Shown here in pieces: positions 58,369-64,000 of a stretch of DNA of 64,000 bases. This stretch comes from Macrostomum hystrix. Lineage: Eukaryota; Platyhelminthes; Macrostomidae. Numbering within the stretch: position 1 is the first letter of the stretch; each line of letters starts with the position of its first letter. The notes beneath the pieces were generated by a model. The model searched no databases. It was not told the origin of the DNA and saw only the letters and a program-made list of their open reading frames with translations. The DNA is taken from contig CATNEN010000007.1 of NCBI GenBank assembly GCA_950097015.1, forward strand, positions 4,092,001 to 4,156,000, given 5' to 3'. The position numbers and the translations under genes were made by a program.

Positions 58369-59611
58369 CTAGAGGTCCGAGCTTACCAGGGCCTCCGTCA
58401 CACCCTCTCCGCCGTTGATCGTCGGTCCCAGAGCGGCCGTCGAGTTGGTCAGCGGCTGCTGCTCCTTGAGCTTGGACTCATGACCAGCCGGACCTGATCC
58501 CAGTTGCTGCGCGCCCAAAGTCTGCCTCCTGCGGCCGCCGTTGCGGCCGTAATCGCCGGCGTCGCTGTGGCAGCAGCAATCAATAATCCGGCAGCGGCCG
58601 AATGTTGTGGCGAATGTCTGGCGGAATTGGCTGGACATCTTCGTATAGATGAAGAAATTGATTGGATACGAGACGAGGATGGTGAAGTTGATGACTGGGA
58701 CGGCGTAGTTTAAAATGGATACCATGAACTCCATTCTGGTGCGGAGCTGCAGGGCGTACAGCGACATGACCACCGTCATCGGCAGCTCCACCACCATGAA
58801 GATGCCCACGACTGTGGTCAGCATAGCAGTCGTGTTGCTAGGCTCCTCGCGCCTGCGCTGTTGGGTCGCGACCGGGGCCTGCGGCTGTTGCTCCTGGAAT
58901 TGAGAGATGTGGCAGATTTTTGATGTGCGCTTCAAATCTCGACTATGGCTGCAGCTGCTGCTACTGGATAGCAAGTAATCTAAGTCATTAAAAATTCTGC
59001 CGAGGTCATGATTTCAGCAATCGGGTATAAAGTTTTATTTGATGATCAGACTCGAACCTGCTGCAATAGTTGCTGCTGCTGCTGCTGCTGGTTTCGGCGC
59101 CCGGTCAGCAGCAGCTTCCTCCGCTTGGCCGCCTTGCGCATGCCATTAACCAGCAGACTGGTGAAGACAAGCAGCAGCACGGACGGGATGAGGTGCACCA
59201 GCAGTGTCCGGGTGTAGATCAGCACTCCGAACAGCTGCTTCTGGCTGGCGAAGTTGCACGAGACAACCAAGTTGGGTCTGCCGTCGTCCGTTGCCATGGC
59301 AATGGTGTAAGGCCCATCCAGATAGGCCCAGGCGGCCATCAGCGTGCTGGTGACGACCAGCAGAATGACAATGGCACCCACCGAAGTGCGGTTGGTGCAA
59401 AGGCGCTGCACGGACATCGGGAAGGTGATGTACACCCAGCGCTGAATAGCCAGAATCACTGTTAGCCAGATTGAGGCCGTGTGGGCGATGGTGGGCAGGG
59501 TGAAGGTCATGAGGTTGACCATGTTGGCGGCAGCCGGACTGTGGCAGACTCGGCCCACTGTCCAGCTGTGGGCGAACTCGGACAGCAGGTACCAGGGCAG
59601 CGGGAAGATGC
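58369..59611 (-). CDS. sex-peptide/myoinhibitory-peptide receptor-like GPCR, C-terminal two exons
   Basis: Exons 59611-59058 and 58893-58369 join in phase 0 across a 164-bp intron (donor GTTCGA). The first covers the extracellular loop 1 region to TM5 and the start of loop 3, the second TM6, TM7 and the tail. Diagnostic features of the sex peptide receptor/MIP receptor group: LPTIAHTASIWLTVILAIQR then WVYITFP (QRW in place of DRY), RTLLVHLIPSVLLLVFTSLL, NGMRKAAKRRKLLL, NTTAMLTTVVGIFMVVELPM and the TM7 end VSYPINFFIYTKMSSQFRQT. A poly-Gln run lies in loop 3. TM1-TM2 exons must lie to the right, beyond the large array or outside the window; the first exon enters in phase 1. The frame stops at 58369, but a GTAAGC donor nine codons' length or less before it leaves room for an alternative end. 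Confidence 0.88.
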
Positions 59612-59641
59612 CTGTAATAGTGCCGTTTGCGTGGTTTGCGT

Positions 59642-61442
59642 TGGGTAGGATTTGATTGGCTGGAATTTAAAGTTGTGGAGGATTTGATTGGCTGGAATTT
59701 AAAGTTGGGTAGGATTTGGGATTGGATAGGATTTGATTGGCTGGAATGTAAAGTTGAGTTGGATTTGGGATTGGTTAGAATTTGATATGGGTTGGATTTA
59801 GGAAATTTTAGGATTTGAGTTTGGGTTGGATTTGAGGATATGTAGGATTTGAGGTAGAGTAGGATTTGAGGATATGTAGGATTTGAGTTTGGGTAGGATT
59901 TGAGGATATGTTGGATTTGAGGATATGTTGCATTTGAGGATATGTAGGATTTGAGTTTGGGTAGGATTTGAGGATATGTTGGATTTGAGGATATGTTGCA
60001 TTTGAGGATATGTAGGATTTGAGCATATGTAGGATTTGAGGATATGTAGGATTTGAGGATATGTAGGATTTGAGGATATGTTGGATTTGAGGATATGTAG
60101 GATTTGAGCATATGTAGGATTTGAGGATATGTAGGATTTGAGGATATGTAGGATTTGAGGATATTTAGGATTTGAGGATATGTAGGATTTGAGTTTGGGT
60201 AGGATTTGAGGATATGTAGGATTTGAGTTTGGGTAGGATTTGAGGATATGTAGGATTTGAGGATATGTAGGATTTGAGGATATGTTGGATTTGAGGATAT
60301 GTAGGATTTGAGTTTGGGTAGGATTTGAGGATATGTTGGATTTGAGGATATGTAGGATTTGAGTTTGGGTAGGATTTGAGGATATGTTGGATTTGAGGAT
60401 ATGTAGGATTTCAGGATATGTAGGATTTGAGGATATGTAGGATTTGAGGATATGTAGGATTTGAGGATATGTAGGATTTGAGGATATGTAGGATTTGAGG
60501 ATATGTTGGATTTGAGGATATGTTGGATTTGAGGATATGTAGGATTTGAGGTTGAGTAGGATTTGAGGATATGTAGGATTTGAGTTTGGGTAGGATTTGA
60601 GAATATGTAGGATTTGAAGATGGGTGGGATTTGAGGTTGGGTAGGATTTGAGGATATGTAGGATTTGAGTTTGGGTAGGATTTGAGGATATGTAGGATTT
60701 GAGTTTGGGTAGGATTTGAGAATCTGTAGGATTTGAGGTTGGGTAGGATTTGAAGGTTGGGTAGGATTTGAAGGTTGGGTAGGATTTGAAGGTTGGGTAG
60801 GATTTGAAGGTTGGGTAGGATTTGAGTTTGGGTAGGATTTGAGAATCTGTAGGATTTGAGGTTGGGTAGGATTTGAAGGTTGGGTAGGATTTGAAGGTTG
60901 GGTAGGATTTGAGTTTGGGTAGGATTTGAGAATCTGTAGGATTTGAGGTTGGGTAGGATTTGAAGGTTGGGTAGGATTTGAGTTTGGGTAGGATTTGAGA
61001 ATCTGTAGGATTTGAGGTTGGGTAGGATTTGAAGGTTGGGTAGGATTTGAAGGTTGGGTAGGATTTGAGTTTGGGTAGGATTTGAGAATCTGTAGGATTT
61101 GAGGTTGGGTAGGATTTGAAGGTTGGGTAGGATTTGAAGGTTGGGTAGGATTTGAGTTTGGTTAGGATTTGAGAATCTGTAGGATTTGAGGTTGGGTAGG
61201 ATTTGAAGGTTGGGTAGGATTTGAAGGTTGGGTAGGATTTGAGTTTGGGTAGGATTTGAGAATCTGTAGGATTTGAGGTTGGGTAGGATTTGAAGGTTGG
61301 GTAGGATTTGAAGGTTGGGTAGGATTTGAGTTTGGGTAGGATTTGAGAATCTGTAGGATTTGAGGTTGGGTAGGATTTGAGTTTGGGTAGGATTTGAGAA
61401 TCTGTAGGATTTGAGGTTGGGTAGGATTTGAAGGTTGGGTAA
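59642..61442. repeat. 1.8-kb 17-18-bp minisatellite, two subfamilies
   Basis: The first half is based on GGATATGTAGGATTTGA, the second on GGTTGGGTAGGATTTGAA and GAGAATCTGTAGGATTTGA. The core TAGGATTTGA is common to all, about 100 units. It fills the intron upstream of the receptor exon at 59611. Confidence 0.96.
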
Positions 61443-61838
61443 TCTAGGCTTTAATTCTATGAATGCTGCATTATGCTTGTATTTATATATGGTGGTGCTC
61501 TAGGCAGTGTTTCGCAGAGTATAACGAGTGTTTCGAGAACTTCAAGCAGAGTGTAGCGGAAAGCCAACAATAGACTCACAATCCCAGCAGCAAGTGGATT
61601 ATTCAATGCTTAAAAGGGTTCCAAGAATCCCCACCGAAAGCTCAGTGACTTTCGGTGTTTGCCAATCGTTTCTACGCCATTGTTTTAGTGCAGCGGCGCC
61701 CAGCCAAATTTTCTGAGAGTTTTATAAATTCGAGCGAAGCATCCACAGAACATGTGGCGCAACCCAGCCTGAGCACTTTACATGCCTGCAAACAATAGGT
61801 GGGTTTCCAGGACCGATTCCTGCCTGCCTGCCTGCCTG
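61443..61838. other. gene-free gap between two arrays
   Basis: No gene recognised; probably continues the intron of the receptor gene. It ends in a (CTGC)n run, CCTGCCTGCCTGCCTGC. Confidence 0.45.
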
Positions 61839-61840
61839 CC

Positions 61841-62628
61841 TGCAGGCAATCAGCTATCCATGCAGGCAATCAGCTATCCATGCAGGCAATCAGCTATCCA
61901 TACAGGCAATCAGCTATCCATGCAGGCAATCAGCTATCCATGCAGGCAATCAGCTATCCAGGCAGGCAATCAGCTATCCATGCAGGCAATCAGCTATCCA
62001 GGCAGGCAATCAGCTATCCAGGCAGGCAACCAGCTATCCAGGCAGGCAATCAGCTATCCATGCAGGCAATCAGCTATCCATGCAGGCAATCAGCTATCCA
62101 TGCAGGCAATCAGCTATCCAGGCAGGCAATCAGCTATCCATGCAGGCAATCAGCTATCCAGGCAGGCAATCAGCTATCCATGCAGGCAATCAGCTATCCA
62201 GGCAGGCAATCAGCTATCCAGGCAGGCAATCAGCTATCCATGCAGGCAATCAGCTATCCAGGCAGGCAATCAGCTATCCATGCAGGCAATCAGCTATCCA
62301 TGCAGGCAATCAGCTATCCAGGCAGGCAATCAGCTATCCATGCAGGCAATCAGCTATCCAGGCAGGCAATCAGCTATCCAGGCAGGCAACCAGCTATCCA
62401 TGCAGGCAATCAGCTATCCATGCAGGCAATCAGCTATCCAGGCAGGCAATCAGCTATCCATGCAGGCAATCAGCTATCCATGCAGGCAATCAGCTATCCA
62501 GGCAGGCAATCAGCTATCCAGGCAGGCAATCAGCTATCCATGCAGGCAATCAGCTATCCATGCAGGCAATCAGCTATCCAGGCAGGCAATCAGCTATCCA
62601 TGCAGGCAATCAGCTATCCATGCAGGCA
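61841..62628. repeat. 20-bp minisatellite, about 39 copies
   Basis: Unit CAGGCAATCAGCTATCCATG, alternating with a variant ending CCAGG. Copies differ almost only at that T/G position. Three plus frames are open because the unit has no stop; not coding. Confidence 0.97.
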
Positions 62629-63478
62629 CACTGAAACTGGGGGATGGGGGAGTGAAGGCAACTGGTTCTCTTATCGCCAGATGGATGGCTCAGACCCGCT
62701 AATTAGCAGCCGGCGACGTTTTTCGCTTCCACTCAACTACGCTGCGGGTCTCTTGCGAAACAATAGAACAATACACGGGGGAACCGAGCTTCGTCACTCC
62801 GCCCACTGATCTGGGGTGGCCCAGCAACCCAGCTCTACCATTCAGACGCGCCCGCAACTGCGTCACCCACGCACTTGTTTTCTCTGAGAGTTCTCATTTC
62901 TCATTTGAGCTGTTCTCTTTCTCGCTCTGAAATTTCCCCGATCTCTCTCGTTTCTCGTTTCTGCACGAGTGTGGCAGGCCTTGCATGCACCTAGCTCGGC
63001 CTGCAGGCCGCCATCGCCTACCGTGCTACCTTTTTTCTGCGTTTCCTTCCCATTCCTTAGCAGTCAGCCTCCCCTCACCCAGCTCCATCTCTCGCATTCC
63101 CTGATCCCCGTTTCCAATGTAATTTATCCCCTACCCAAATCCTCGCCCTGCTTGGCTTCCCTCAATCAGTCCGCATCCTGGGGATCGGCTTGCAACACGA
63201 ATGCCCGGGCGAGGGAAGCGACTCCTCAGAGGGGAGATGGGGCGAAGGTTTGTGGGTACCTTTTTTCAATTTCTCATCCAACGCGTCATTAATCTCCAGC
63301 CGATGCTGCAATCATAAAAATCGCAGATTTTACTCCTGTAATATACTAATTTGGCAGGGTAGAAAATGGCGCGCTGACTTAGGCTCAGTCAGGTGGGACA
63401 ACTCATTGTGAGGAGCACTGAGATTCTGGGACGGGAATTTTGCTCTGCATCTCTATCTGGCTCCCGGAGTGGCATGCG
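62629..63478. other. gene-free stretch
   Basis: GC-richer than the flanks, but no conserved domain or splice-flanked exon recognised on either strand. It could hold 5' exons of the receptor gene that are too short or divergent to see. Confidence 0.4.
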
Positions 63479-64000
63479 GAGTGGATTGCTAGTCTATCCG
63501 CACTGAATGGAGGATTTGAATGGATTGCTAGTCTATCCCACTGAATGGAGGATATGAATGGATTGCTAGTCTATCCCACTTAATGGAGGATATGAATGGA
63601 TTGCTAGTCTATTCCACTGAATGGAGGATATGAATGGATTGCTAGTCTATCCCACTGAATGGAGGATATGAATGGATTGCTAGTCTATTCCACTGAATGG
63701 AGGATATGAATGGATTGCTAGTCTATCCCACTGAATGGAAGATATGAATGGATTGCTAGTCTATCCCACTGAATGGAGGATATGAATGGATTGCTAGTCT
63801 ATCCCACTGAATGGAGGATACGAATGGATTGCTAGTCTATCCCACTGAATGGAGGATATGAATGGATTGCTAGTCTATCCCACTGAATGGAGGATATGAA
63901 TGGATTGCTAGTCTATCCCACTTAATGGAGGATATGAATGGATTGCTAGTCTATCCCACTTAATGGAGGATATGAATGGATTGCTAGTCTATTCCACTGA
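63479..64000. repeat. 38-bp minisatellite running off the window
   Basis: Unit GAATGGATTGCTAGTCTATC plus CCACTGAATGGAGGATAT, 13-14 copies, with small variants (TTCCACTG, CACTTAATG). The array is cut by the window end. Confidence 0.96.

Noticed and set aside
61782-62809. 300-codon QAISYPCRQSAI-type repeat protein
   Set aside because: Stop-free 20-bp minisatellite, open in all plus frames.

Overview
This is a window of eukaryotic (metazoan) nuclear DNA. Genes are split by short introns with GT..AG borders (one is GC..AG). Coding exons are GC-rich, introns and intergenic DNA are AT-rich, and minisatellites are extremely abundant. The gene content (Myt1-type zinc finger factor, motile-cilium protein CFAP52, sex-peptide/myoinhibitory-peptide-type receptor, TRP channel, sideroflexin, CK1 delta/epsilon), the tRNA-derived SINE and the 3' splice acceptors lying directly upstream of several start codons fit a lophotrochozoan. 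A free-living flatworm of the Macrostomum kind is my best guess. The species is inference, not something the sequence proves.

Layout. 0-1.5 kb: C-terminal part of a Myt1/ST18-like CCHHC zinc-finger factor (minus). 1.6-9.8 kb: no recognisable gene, three minisatellites. 9.8-17.3 kb: a TRP-type cation channel with ankyrin repeats (minus), five visible exons, with a 21-bp array, a 2.4-kb 23-bp array and a SINE in its introns. 17.4-24 kb: a 31-bp G-rich array, then AT-rich DNA with small inverted and direct repeats. 24-27.3 kb: a dead non-LTR retrotransposon. 29.2-31.5 kb: a dead piggyBac element with TTAA borders. 32.0-34.3 kb: a histidine acid phosphatase of the PXYLP1 type (plus). 35.8-37.8 kb: a complete sideroflexin (plus). 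40.7-42.8 kb: a rhodopsin-class GPCR with an unusually long ectodomain (plus). 44.5-49.4 kb: complete CFAP52/WDR16 (minus, nine coding exons). 50.4-53.3 kb: complete casein kinase 1 delta/epsilon (plus), divergent from CFAP52. 58.4-59.6 kb: the last two exons of a sex-peptide/MIP-type receptor (minus). 59.6-64 kb: three large arrays.

The genes do not form an operon or a pathway. They are independent housekeeping, ciliary, signalling and neuronal genes. The shared theme is structural: nearly every intron and intergenic gap carries its own private minisatellite, two arrays show higher-order duplication, and one array unit appears to have been pulled into a coding exon. Most long open frames over arrays are artefacts of stop-free repeat units and are not annotated as genes. 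I found no single unmistakable new system. The best leads are the ankyrin-TRP channel with a divergent pore, the GPCR with an uncharacterised ectodomain and an overlapping uORF, the AP-1-site minisatellite, and the evidence for spliced-leader trans-splicing.
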